Of a stretch of DNA of 64,000 nucleotides, positions 46,929 through 55,888 are shown piece by piece. The notes under the pieces were generated by a model, which saw only the letters and a list, made by a program, of their open reading frames with translations, did no database searches and was not told the origin of the DNA. This DNA is from Trichormus variabilis 0441 (GTDB taxonomy: Bacteria > Cyanobacteriota > Cyanobacteriia > Cyanobacteriales > Nostocaceae). How positions within the stretch are numbered: the first letter of the stretch is position 1; each line of letters begins with the position of its first letter. The translations under genes and the position numbers were made by a program. The stretch covers positions 186,001-250,000 of the forward strand of contig NZ_CP047242.1 of the NCBI RefSeq assembly GCF_009856605.1. The letters are read 5' to 3'.

Positions 46929-46959
46929 CGAATAGAGCAAAACTCTATTCGTTTTTTTT
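46929..46959 (+). terminator. Rho-independent-type terminator after the ABC exporter gene
   Basis: CGAATAGAG (46929-46937) and CTCTATTCG (46943-46951) form a perfect 9-bp stem with a 5-base loop, followed by eight T (46952-46959). It separates the exporter transcript from the protease gene. Confidence 0.92.
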
Positions 46960-47212
46960 GCTCAAAAAGCTCATTCGATTTTTGATAATTTCGTAAATTT
47001 TTACACTACAATTATTCCTAATTTTTTACTTAAAAAGAAAAATAATACTTTTTGTTTGGATAATTTCACGGCTAAACTGTGCATCTTTCTGCATATTTAG
47101 ATTTTGGAAAAATGATTATAATTTCTCCTGCATCTAGTCTTTAGCTAGATGAATAAATAGTTTTAGCATTTATGTCTGTATAAATTTTTTAGTATTTGAG
47201 GTTCAAGAGTTC
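46960..47212 (+). other. AT-rich upstream region of the CARDB-protease gene
   Basis: After the terminator, about 250 bp of very AT-rich DNA precede the protease start. It should hold the protease promoter, but no canonical -35/-10 pair stands out. CTAGTCTTTAGCTAG near 47132 is a short palindrome. No gene is seen. Confidence 0.4.
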
Positions 47213-50200
47213 ATGAGTGTTACCCGTGAATATAACAACTTAAATAGGTTGGATAATTTAAGCGATGCCTTATCATCTGCTAGCAACTCTAGGATTTTTA
47301 ATAGTAATAAAGATTACTTCCCCCTCGATACTGCTGTAAGCTCAATCATCGGTAGTAGTTATATAGCTGAAGCGACAGGAGTTTTAGCATCTAATAGCTA
47401 CGCAAGTAATGATTTAAGCAGGAGTAATTTAGGTAACACTAATTTTACACAAGCATCACTACTACCAGACCTAACAGCACCAATCGGCTCAATTCCCACT
47501 TCTGCTAATGTCGGGAGCAGCATTCAAATCAACTATCAAGTCAGAAACCAAGGTAGTGCAAGTGCTGGAGGCAGCTTCACCAACTTCTATTTATCTCCAG
47601 ATTTTAATCTCGATAGTAGTGATAGGTATCTAGGCTTTGACTATGTGAGTGGTTTGGCGGTTGGTGCTTCTAGCCAAAAGTCAGCCACACTCACCATTGG
47701 TAGTAATATCAACCCTGGTAATTACTATTTGATTTACTATGTGGATGGTGATGGCTATGTGAGTGAAAGTAATGAAAATAACAATATCTTCGGTGCAGCA
47801 ATCTCGATTACCCAGCCAGACTTAACAGTATTAAACGCTTCAATTCCCACCTCAGCAAGAGTCGGGAGCAGTATTCAAATAAACTATCAAGTCAGAAATC
47901 AGGGTAATGGAAGTGCTGGTGATAGCAATACCAAATTCTACTTATCTCCAGATTTGAATATTGATAGTAGTGATTTCTATCTAGGTTTGGACTATGTGAG
48001 TGGTCTGGCTGCTGGTGCTTCTAGACAAGAGTCAGCCACATTCACCATTGGTAGTAACATCAACCCTGGTAACTACTATTTGATTTACTATGCTGATGCT
48101 GACGGCTATGTGAGTGAAAGCAATGAAAATAATAACGCCTTTGGCACTCTAATTAATATTACTTCGGCAGGGAATCCAGACCTAATTATTCAAAACCCCA
48201 CAGCACCAACGACAGCATCAGTAGGTAATACCATCCAACTGAGTTATCAGGTAAGAAACCAAGGTCTGGGGAATGCGGTTGCTAGTACCACCAGATTTTA
48301 CCTTTCTAGAGACACAACATTTAGTACAGATGATGTGTTGTTAGGTTCCGATTCTGTCGCTAGCATCGCCGCAGGTGCTGTCAGTTCCGAAACAGCCTCC
48401 ATTGTTATAGCCAATAGCATCGCGGCTGGTAACTATCATTTGTTGTTCAGAACTGATGCAGATAATAACTTGGCGGAAAGTAATGAAACTAATAATTTGG
48501 TTTCTAGAACCATCACCATTAACACAGCTGATTTAATCGTTCAAAACCCCACAGCACCAACGACAGCATCAGTAGGTAATACCATCCAACTGAGTTATCA
48601 AGTAAGAAACCAAGGTGCTGGAAATGCCGTTGCGAGTACCACCAGATTCTACCTTTCTAGAGACACAACATTCAGCACAGATGATGTGTTGTTAGGTTCA
48701 GATTCTGTCGCCAGCATCGCCGCAGGTGCTGTCAGTTCCGAAACAGCCTCCATTGTTATAGCTAATAGCATCGCTGCTGGTAACTATCACTTGTTATTCA
48801 GAACTGATGCAGATAATAACTTGGCGGAAAGTAATGAAACTAATAATGTGGTTTCTAGAACCATCACCATTAACACAGCTGATTTAATCGTTCAAAACGC
48901 CACAGCACCAACGACAGCATCAGTAGGTAGTGCGATCGCATTGAGTTATCAGGTAAGAAACCAAGGTGCTGGAAATGCCGTTGCGAGTACCACCAGATTC
49001 TACCTTTCTAGAGACACAACATTCAGCACAGATGATGTGTTGTTAGGTTCAGATTCTGTCGCTAGCATCGCCGCAGGTGCAGTCAGTTCCGAAACAGCCT
49101 CCATTGTTATAGCCAATAGCATCGCTGGAGGTAACTATCATTTGTTGTTCAGAACTGATGCAGATAGCACAGTAGCGGAAAGTAATGAAACTAATAACAT
49201 CGTTTCTAGAGCCATCACGATTAATGGCCCAAGACCCGACCTGATTATCCAAAATATTTCTGCTCCTAGCATTGTTGACCCTGGTAACATATTTACACTC
49301 AACTACCAAGTAGCAAATCAAGGTACTGCTAGTGCTGGTAATCATAGAACTAAGATTTATTTGTCTAGAGACACAACTCTTAGTAGTGATGATATATTGT
49401 TAGCCTCTGACCCTAACTACTTCTATCCTGTACTAAATGCTGGCACTTATAGTTCAGAATCTTACCTTTTGTCTATAAGTAGGGATATCAATTTTGGTAA
49501 CTACCATCTGCTATTGCAAGCTGATGGCAATGACGAAATTAGTGAAAGCAACGAAAGCAACAATGTCACCGCCAAAGCGATTACAATTGCTGCACCAGAT
49601 TTAATTGTCCAGAATCCTTCGGCTCCTGCCAGCGCTAACATTGGTACAACAATTTCACTCAGCTATCAATTAAAAAACCAAGGTAATGGCAATGCAGGTT
49701 TTCATTTCACTAATTTTTATCTTTCCCAAGACCAAACGCTTAGTAATGATGATGTCTATTTAGGCTTTGATGCCATCTCTAGTCTTGCACCCTCTGTTGT
49801 AGCTTCACGCTCTACATCTTTAACAATTAGAAGCAATACTGTTCCTGGTAATTACTATCTGCTTTATAAAGCTGATGGTGATGGAACGATAAGAGAAAGC
49901 AATGAAAATAATAACGTCGCTGCGAGAGCAATCACGATTACTGCACCAGATTTAGTGATTGAAAATGCTACCTCTGCTGGTAGTGCTGCCATCGGGGCTA
50001 CACTGCAAGTTAACTATCAACTGAAAAACCAAGGTAATGGCACTGCTGGAGGCAGTAAGACAAGTTTTTATCTTTCACGAGATGGGGCATTTGGTGATGA
50101 TGATATCTACTTAGGTATGGAAACTCAAGCTAGTGCTAGTGTGACACCTGGTGCCTCTATTTCTCGCTCCACGGCTATTACGCTTGATCCTACGATCAAT

Positions 50201-51577
50201 CCCGGCCAATACTACCTCATATTTAGAGCGGATGGAGCAGGATCTGTTGCTGAGAGCAATGAAGGTAACAACGGCCTTTACATCACAGCACCAATCAATA
50301 TCACTCCTATTAATGGCGGTGGATTTAACTCCACTACAGGTTATGGTTTAGTCAACGCCGCCGCCGCCGTGGCCAAAGCCCTTAATCAAAGCACCTTTGC
50401 TGATGTAGCTGACTTGGGTGGTAATGATTGGGGAGCAGATGCGATTAAAGCACCTGAAGTCTGGGCAAGGGGATACACTGGTCAAGGTGTGATCGTTGCG
50501 GTGGTGGATAGTGGAGTGGACTATACACACCCAGACTTGAGTGCCAATATGTGGAGGAATAGCAGAGAAACTGCGGGTAATGGCATAGATGATGATGGTA
50601 ATGGTTTTATTGATGATGTTTACGGCTGGAACTTTTTCGGCAACAACAACAATCCACTAGATGATAACGGTCATGGTACTCATGTAGCTGGTACTATTGC
50701 TGCGGTGAGAAATACCTTTGGTGTCACTGGTATTGCCTATAATGCCAAGATTATGGCATTGAAAGCGTTGGGTGGTCCTCAAGGAACAGGTTCAGATGAT
50801 ATGGTTGCCAACAGTATTCGTTATGCTGCGAATAATGGGGCGCGAGTGATTAATCTCAGTTTAGGAGGATCTAATCCTGCACCTGATATTCTCTCAGCTA
50901 TTCAATATGCCATCAGTAAAGGAGCAATTGTTGTTTCCGCATCTGGGAATGAAGGTCAATCTCTACCAGGCTACCCAGCTCGCTATGCAGACCAGTTTGG
51001 AATTGCTGTGGGAGCAGTCAATTACAATAGAACCTTAACCGATTTTTCCAACCGTGCTGGAACAACTCCACTGGCATACGTTACAGCCCCTGGTGCATAC
51101 GATGACTTTTTTGGCATTGGTATATATTCGACCATACCAGGGGGTGGCTATGGTTTGAAGCCGGGAACATCAATGGCTGCTCCTCACGTTGCGGGTGTGG
51201 TGGCGCTGATGCTGAGTGCGAGGAATAATCTCACTGATGCTCAAGTGCGTCAGATTCTCACTTCTACAGCCGCGAATGGTGGTACACTCCCCAGTGCTAA
51301 TTTGAGTACTTTGTCAAACACAGGTAGTAGTAATACGACGCTTTCTGGATTAACTTCTAGCTATACAAGTGCTAGTCTAGTTGAGATTTCTAACTGGACT
51401 ACAATTGCTCGTGAACAAAGCAATACTATAGATTTGGCAAATTTAAGAAGAACATTTGCCTACTATCAAGACAGTCGTGATTATCAAGGTGTTCTCTCTT
51501 CTCAAGAAGTAGATATTGATGAGGAAAGTATAAACAAGAGACGCAGAAATACACCTAAGACCGTCAGGATTAGTTAA
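47213..51577 (+). CDS. CARDB-repeat subtilisin-type protease (S8), 1454 residues
   Basis: Eight CARDB adhesion-type beta-sandwich repeats (about residues 85-1020; each begins PDLxxxN, has SYQVRNQG and ends ESNExNN) precede a subtilase domain. Catalytic residues are Asp1099 (VAVVDSGVDYTHPDL), His1154 (NGHGTHVAGTIAA), oxyanion Asn1246 (SASGNEG) and Ser1320 (GTSMAAPHVAG). All are intact. There is no Sec signal peptide; the Ser/Asn-rich N-terminus and the preceding exporter suggest type I-like secretion, though no RTX repeats or clear C-terminal signal are visible. TGYGLVNAAAAV, usually found at the end of S8 domains, here comes before it. It is likely a surface or extracellular protease. Confidence 0.93.
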   Translation: MSVTREYNNLNRLDNLSDALSSASNSRIFNSNKDYFPLDTAVSSIIGSSYIAEATGVLASNSYASNDLSRSNLGNTNFTQASLLPDLTAPIGSIPTSANVGSSIQINYQVRNQGSASAGGSFTNFYLSPDFNLDSSDRYLGFDYVSGLAVGASSQKSATLTIGSNINPGNYYLIYYVDGDGYVSESNENNNIFGAAISITQPDLTVLNASIPTSARVGSSIQINYQVRNQGNGSAGDSNTKFYLSPDLNIDSSDFYLGLDYVSGLAAGASRQESATFTIGSNINPGNYYLIYYADADGYVSESNENNNAFGTLINITSAGNPDLIIQNPTAPTTASVGNTIQLSYQVRNQGLGNAVASTTRFYLSRDTTFSTDDVLLGSDSVASIAAGAVSSETASIVIANSIAAGNYHLLFRTDADNNLAESNETNNLVSRTITINTADLIVQNPTAPTTASVGNTIQLSYQVRNQGAGNAVASTTRFYLSRDTTFSTDDVLLGSDSVASIAAGAVSSETASIVIANSIAAGNYHLLFRTDADNNLAESNETNNVVSRTITINTADLIVQNATAPTTASVGSAIALSYQVRNQGAGNAVASTTRFYLSRDTTFSTDDVLLGSDSVASIAAGAVSSETASIVIANSIAGGNYHLLFRTDADSTVAESNETNNIVSRAITINGPRPDLIIQNISAPSIVDPGNIFTLNYQVANQGTASAGNHRTKIYLSRDTTLSSDDILLASDPNYFYPVLNAGTYSSESYLLSISRDINFGNYHLLLQADGNDEISESNESNNVTAKAITIAAPDLIVQNPSAPASANIGTTISLSYQLKNQGNGNAGFHFTNFYLSQDQTLSNDDVYLGFDAISSLAPSVVASRSTSLTIRSNTVPGNYYLLYKADGDGTIRESNENNNVAARAITITAPDLVIENATSAGSAAIGATLQVNYQLKNQGNGTAGGSKTSFYLSRDGAFGDDDIYLGMETQASASVTPGASISRSTAITLDPTINPGQYYLIFRADGAGSVAESNEGNNGLYITAPINITPINGGGFNSTTGYGLVNAAAAVAKALNQSTFADVADLGGNDWGADAIKAPEVWARGYTGQGVIVAVVDSGVDYTHPDLSANMWRNSRETAGNGIDDDGNGFIDDVYGWNFFGNNNNPLDDNGHGTHVAGTIAAVRNTFGVTGIAYNAKIMALKALGGPQGTGSDDMVANSIRYAANNGARVINLSLGGSNPAPDILSAIQYAISKGAIVVSASGNEGQSLPGYPARYADQFGIAVGAVNYNRTLTDFSNRAGTTPLAYVTAPGAYDDFFGIGIYSTIPGGGYGLKPGTSMAAPHVAGVVALMLSARNNLTDAQVRQILTSTAANGGTLPSANLSTLSNTGSSNTTLSGLTSSYTSASLVEISNWTTIAREQSNTIDLANLRRTFAYYQDSRDYQGVLSSQEVDIDEESINKRRRNTPKTVRIS
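48199..49251 (+). repeat. Three nearly identical 351-bp CARDB-coding tandem repeats
   Basis: The word CACAGCACCAACGACAGCAT recurs at 48199, 48550 and 48901, exactly 351 bp (117 codons) apart. The intervening DNA is almost identical, including synonymous sites, unlike the other five CARDB units. This shows recent duplication or gene conversion. Confidence 0.9.
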
Positions 51578-51895
51578 TAGATTCAGGTGATACCCCGGCG
51601 CCTTCCCTGGTAGAGAAGGCTGCTCAATGTATTGAAGTTATGTTTTTTAACGCGGAGAGGCGCAGAGGTTTACGCAGAGGGGCGCGGAGATTGTCCAATT
51701 TTATTAGCGGTGTACTTAGTACCTTAGCAGATTAGGAAATGCTATGAAGATTCACGGCAACTTATGTATTGAATTAATTAAATATAAAAAGAAAATATAG
51801 GAAAAATTATTAAGGTTTTTAAGGCAAAATAAGAATATTTTTGATGGAAATGACTGGAGACTAACATAGATGGTTAAGTCTTCTGTTGTTCATGA
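51578..51895. other. Convergent intergenic region after the protease gene
   Basis: Between the protease (plus) and the next minus-strand gene. It contains a dispersed purine-rich repeat of GCGGAGAGGCGCAGAGG and TTTACGCAGAGGGGCGCGG units (about 51650-51691), a type repeated at 55600-55680. The rest is AT-rich. No gene or clear terminator is seen. Confidence 0.45.
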
Positions 51896-52621
51896 TTAGG
51901 GATTTTCGTTAGATATTGCTTTGAGTTTTGAGGTGAAGGACTCGGAGCGATCGCTTGTTTGTGGGGTAAACTGCCCAATAGGTGGATGAGTGACTGATAT
52001 TGGTAGGAGTTTTGTGGATAGATCAGGGTTGAGGGAGAAAGGCTGACTCAGATAATCTTCTTGTTGGCTTAAGCTGACCTCAATACTAGCTGTCATGCTG
52101 GCGCTAGAAAGTGCCAACATCTTTTCTGTTGGGGGTTTCTCTTCTTCTTTGACTTGTTCCTGTTGTTTGAAACTCATCAATTGTAGGGTCTGATTTTGGT
52201 TGTTTCCTTGTCTGGCTCTATATTGTTCGGGTGCAGCCATTGGTGTTAAGCTTTCGGGAAATTTGCTGCAAATCAGGCGTTCAAATTCCATGTTGAAATG
52301 ATATATTTCCTGACCCCGCCTTTGCCAAAATGCCAAGAGTTGCTGTACTGAGATTGCTTTATAGCGACCTTGATATAATGCCTCAATTACTGCTAAATGT
52401 AGCCAGTCGGCAGGATATTGTTTTTGCCAACGGTTAACTAGCTCATCGGCGTGATAACCACTGAGGTCAAAACTATAGTTAATAAGTAGGGCTTTTGCCA
52501 ATTTGGCATAGGTGTTTGGTACTGATGTTGACATAAGACCTTTAGCTGCTGGCAATAGGTATGAATCATCGACCCATCGCATATAGCCTAGCGTGTTTTT
52601 GGCTGTAGGATTTATTACCAA
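51896..52621 (-). CDS. Hypothetical protein, no family recognised
   Basis: A 241-residue soluble protein. The N-terminal two-thirds are helical with well-formed hydrophobic patterning (LAKALLINYSFDLSGYHADELVNRWQ, WLHLAVIEALYQGRYKAISV, QQLLAFWQRRGQEIYHFNMEFERLI). The C-terminal third is Ser/Gln/Pro-rich and probably disordered. It lies 41 bp downstream of the SLH gene on the same strand and may be cotranscribed. The long form starts with TTG; the ATG at 52582 (MRWVDDSYLLPAAKG) is an equally good start. Confidence 0.6.
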   Translation of the reverse strand: MVINPTAKNTLGYMRWVDDSYLLPAAKGLMSTSVPNTYAKLAKALLINYSFDLSGYHADELVNRWQKQYPADWLHLAVIEALYQGRYKAISVQQLLAFWQRRGQEIYHFNMEFERLICSKFPESLTPMAAPEQYRARQGNNQNQTLQLMSFKQQEQVKEEEKPPTEKMLALSSASMTASIEVSLSQQEDYLSQPFSLNPDLSTKLLPISVTHPPIGQFTPQTSDRSESFTSKLKAISNENP

Positions 52622-52662
52622 GAGTTTTATGACTAAAAAGCAGTGTTTTTTATTTTACTTGG

Positions 52663-54744
52663 TCAACTGCTAACTGTCGAAATAATATAGGGTGAATTAA
52701 TACTTGGCGCTCTCTGTATGGCGACTAAGGCTTGATAGACCATTGCGGCTACTTCTGCCCTGGTGGCTTCTCTGGTTGGTGCTAGCTGTTTCGGGTCTGG
52801 ATAGTTGACAGTAATTTTCTGTTGTGTTGCTGTAACCACGGCTTTGCGAGCATATTCAGGAATATTATTATTGTCAGTGTAGATGAGTAAGTTATTGCTA
52901 TCAACTGTCGATAGAGCTAATCCGTTAACTAGAGAGACGATGACCTGTAGCCTCTGGACGTTTTGGTCGGGGCGAAAGGTGCGATCGCTAAAACCACTGA
53001 CGAAGCCGCCACTAGCGGCGATTTGTAAGGCTTTGTATGCCCAAAAATTCTTGGGTACGTCAGCAAAATCTGTGGCTGGTCTTCTAGCTGGTGGGTTAAA
53101 GGCTACTGCTACCATCGCCGCATATTGGGCGCGGGTCATGGGTTTGTTGGGTTGATAGCTACCATCAGCAAAACCACTGGTGATCCCCATACTGGCTAAA
53201 CCACGAATGAATGGTTCAGCCCAATGTCCTGTCAGGTCTGTGAAGGAGGAAGTATCAACTTCAGGGCTGACTATATATGGTGAAGCTATGGCTTTTTCTT
53301 GCCCATTAGCTACTAATGCCTGATAAATTAAAGCCCCTATCTCGGCGCGGGTGATATCTCGCAGTGGTTCTAGTCTATCGGTTTGGGGATAGTTGACAAC
53401 CAAGCTGTTTTGGGTGGCGACGGCGAGGGGGTTTGTGGCATAACTGGGAATTTGGGCGCGATCGCGGTATACAGTTAACACATTGGGGCTACCTCCAGTT
53501 AATTTCAGACCATTGACAATGGAGACGATTGCTTGGACTTTGCTTAAGTTCTGCATGGGGCGAAAGGTTCCATCAGGAAAACCGCTAATAAATCCCATTT
53601 GGGCGGCTTTGGTGATGGCTGATGCTGCCCAGAAATCTGATTTGATATCGGTGAATTTGGGCGGCTGATTGTTGGCGGGGAGTTGAAAGGTTTTGGCAAT
53701 CACCGCCGCATATTGGGCGCGGGTGATTGGTGCATCGGGGGCAAATGTGCCATCGGGAAAGCCACTCATTAAGCCTTTGTTTACCAACGCTTCTACAAAA
53801 GCGGTTGCCCAATGTCCAGCTAGGTCAAGAAAACGAGTGTTAGCCAACTGTACGGGAATATCGATGATGGCGGCGGGAAATTCCACCAATCCCTTGACTT
53901 GGGTGGGATTTAACTGATTGCCTACAGAAACTAATTTTTGCGTTGTAGCATTTTGTATATCAAACTCACCATTATTACTAAAAATATTGCCGGCTGTATC
54001 TTGGCTGCTACCCAAGTCAGGGAGGGCGTTTTCATTGATTAATAATCCACATTGGGTATTTTTGATGAGTAAATTATGACGTAGTACAGGACGAGCATTG
54101 CGAGAAAGAGCGATCGCTGTCCGATTTTCTGATAGTTTGTTATTAACGAGTAAAGGTGCAGCAAAGTCACTGATAGCGATACCTAAAGGATTCTTTTGGA
54201 ACACATTCCGCAATACTTCTCCTTTGCTGTTACGTGCCATAAATAAACCACTAGCCGTATTCTGCACAAACACATTATCTAAAATCGCTGGTTTGGCTGT
54301 ACCGCTAGTAAATACACCTTCCCGACCACAATTAGTAAAAGTATTATTAGCAATATTAGGTGCAGTTGATTCAATCCACACACCAGTCCCCTTAGCTATA
54401 GGATTGGTGACAGTCACACCCCGCAGACTGGCTTGACTGAGTAAAACTAAGGTGACATTCTGCACACTAAAACTAGGGCTTTGATACTCTCCCCCCCCAG
54501 AAATCAAAATTCCTGCACCTTTGCTGGCTTCGTTCCCCACCACCGTTACCCCCTCAGGAATAACCAAGGGAAAGACTTCTTTATTTGCGGTGTTATAAGT
54601 CCCAGCACTCAGTTGGACAATCGTTGGTGGAGTGGCTTTTAAAGCACGGGTCAGGGTTTTAAACGGACTTTGCCGTGAACCCGTGTTAGCGTCATTCCCC
54701 GTTGCTGGGTTGACATAGACTGTGGTAATAGGCGTATTGTTCAC
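52663..54744 (-). CDS. DUF1565 beta-helix protein with SLH domains
   Basis: A 693-residue protein. An N-terminal DUF1565 module (VYVNPATGNDANTGSRQSPF) leads a right-handed parallel beta-helix (about 60-290). Two sets of SLH repeats follow, with four clear FxDxxGHWA...GFxDGxF...ITRAQ units (LDLAGHWATAFVEALVNKG; FTDIKSDFWAASAI; FTDLTGHWAEPFIRGLASMG; FADVPKNFWAYKALQ). SLH domains bind cell-wall-linked polysaccharide, and in cyanobacteria also occur in outer-membrane porins. It starts with GTG 54744; the frame upstream closes soon, and no signal peptide is visible, which is odd for a surface protein. The beta-helix may bind or cleave polysaccharide. Confidence 0.9.
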   Translation of the reverse strand: MNNTPITTVYVNPATGNDANTGSRQSPFKTLTRALKATPPTIVQLSAGTYNTANKEVFPLVIPEGVTVVGNEASKGAGILISGGGEYQSPSFSVQNVTLVLLSQASLRGVTVTNPIAKGTGVWIESTAPNIANNTFTNCGREGVFTSGTAKPAILDNVFVQNTASGLFMARNSKGEVLRNVFQKNPLGIAISDFAAPLLVNNKLSENRTAIALSRNARPVLRHNLLIKNTQCGLLINENALPDLGSSQDTAGNIFSNNGEFDIQNATTQKLVSVGNQLNPTQVKGLVEFPAAIIDIPVQLANTRFLDLAGHWATAFVEALVNKGLMSGFPDGTFAPDAPITRAQYAAVIAKTFQLPANNQPPKFTDIKSDFWAASAITKAAQMGFISGFPDGTFRPMQNLSKVQAIVSIVNGLKLTGGSPNVLTVYRDRAQIPSYATNPLAVATQNSLVVNYPQTDRLEPLRDITRAEIGALIYQALVANGQEKAIASPYIVSPEVDTSSFTDLTGHWAEPFIRGLASMGITSGFADGSYQPNKPMTRAQYAAMVAVAFNPPARRPATDFADVPKNFWAYKALQIAASGGFVSGFSDRTFRPDQNVQRLQVIVSLVNGLALSTVDSNNLLIYTDNNNIPEYARKAVVTATQQKITVNYPDPKQLAPTREATRAEVAAMVYQALVAIQRAPSINSPYIISTVSS

Positions 54745-54945
54745 AATTAATGATTGAGCAGCAATTTGTGGAAATTACGTCCATCATAAAGCAACACTAC
54801 TTATATCAGGGCTTGGCTGCAAATCACAATGGGGATAGGTTGGAACCAGATTGGCAAACTGTTATTTATAGCTGTCCCATGATTCACGTTCTTCGTGCAG
54901 TTGCTTTTCTATATCTTCTGAGATTCTAAAGTGTTTTTGTTGACT

Positions 54946-55515
54946 TTATATAGTGATGACATCTTCGTAAATGTCTGGGATTGTGAGGGTTAATCCTATT
55001 GAGTTTAATTTTAAGTCATGTTCCTGGGTTAATATTTCTAGTGTCCAATTGCCTTGGTTATCTTTGCGATAAATTTCGATTTTGATTTCATCTTGGGAAA
55101 CTAAGATATATTCTTGTAAGCTTTCTAGAGTACGGTAATTGATAAGTTTTTCTCTTCTGTCTGTGAGTTCTGTGCTTGGTGATAGGACTTCGATGATTAA
55201 GCAGGGAGAGTTTAGGTAAAAGCGGTCTTGGTCTTGTGGGTCGCAGGTGACTGTAACATCTGGATAGTAGAATAGGTTTTTGGGTTCATTGGCTAGTTTG
55301 AGTCTGATTTTCATGTCAGCCATGAAGACGCTACAGGAAGTACCCCGCAGATGGGAACGTATTCTACTGGCAATGTTGAGAGTGATTGTGTTATGTTCTT
55401 TGCTATCGCCGGACATGGCGAAGATTTGTCCGCCCAGGTATTCGTGACGGGTTTCGCTTGATTTTTCTAGTTCTAGGTATTCTTCGGCGGTAAAGAGGTT
55501 GATGGGTGAGTACAT
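54946..55515 (-). CDS. Uma2-family protein (DUF820)
   Basis: A 189-residue second Uma2 protein. Motifs are FTAEEYLELEKSSETRHEYLGGQI, the core FYYPDVTVTCDP and CLIIEVLSPSTELTDRREKLIN (PD...E-x-x pattern), then YRTLESLQEYILVSQDEIKIEIY. It is of the RHEYxxGxI subtype and clearly divergent from the copy at 13252-13848. The role is unknown; the fold is restriction-nuclease-like. It stands alone upstream of a repeat-rich spacer. Confidence 0.9.
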   Translation of the reverse strand: MYSPINLFTAEEYLELEKSSETRHEYLGGQIFAMSGDSKEHNTITLNIASRIRSHLRGTSCSVFMADMKIRLKLANEPKNLFYYPDVTVTCDPQDQDRFYLNSPCLIIEVLSPSTELTDRREKLINYRTLESLQEYILVSQDEIKIEIYRKDNQGNWTLEILTQEHDLKLNSIGLTLTIPDIYEDVITI

Positions 55516-55888
55516 GGTTTCACTTTGTTAGTCTCTTTTCTATTATGTGTAGGCAACTCAAGGTTGAATTTTCTGCGCTGGGGGTGAGGTATTGTTTTTG
55601 TCTCACGCAGAGACGCAGCGAAAAGTCGGAGCGCCGGCTTCCGGCGATCTGAACTTTTCAAGACAGAGGCGCAAAGAGGGGAGATGGAGAGTTTAGGTGT
55701 CAAAAGTGCTGCAAATAATACCCTCAGAGGACACCCGGATTTTATCTGGTTTGCAAATTCAAATATATTTGCGTATTTATACTTATAAATAAGTATTTTA
55801 TAAAACGTAGTAAGTGGAATCCGGTCAAGAGGGTTGGGAAAATGTCAATATTGTTGAGTACCCTAGATGAAGTTGCTCGGCAAAACTG
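55516..55888. other. Repeat-containing spacer upstream of the Gld-type operon
   Basis: It contains a CACGCAGAGACGCAGCG-type dispersed repeat and a hairpin at 55620-55659 in which GAAAAGT and CGCCGG pair with CCGGCG and ACTTTTC. Downstream (55735-55880) is AT-rich and should hold the operon promoter and an RBS-poor start. A small minus-strand frame in the repeat is not a credible gene. Confidence 0.55.

Noticed and set aside
47213-51577. RTX toxin-type secreted protein
   Set aside because: Asn/Asp-rich motifs such as ESNENNN belong to CARDB repeats; no GGxGxDxxx nonapeptides are present.
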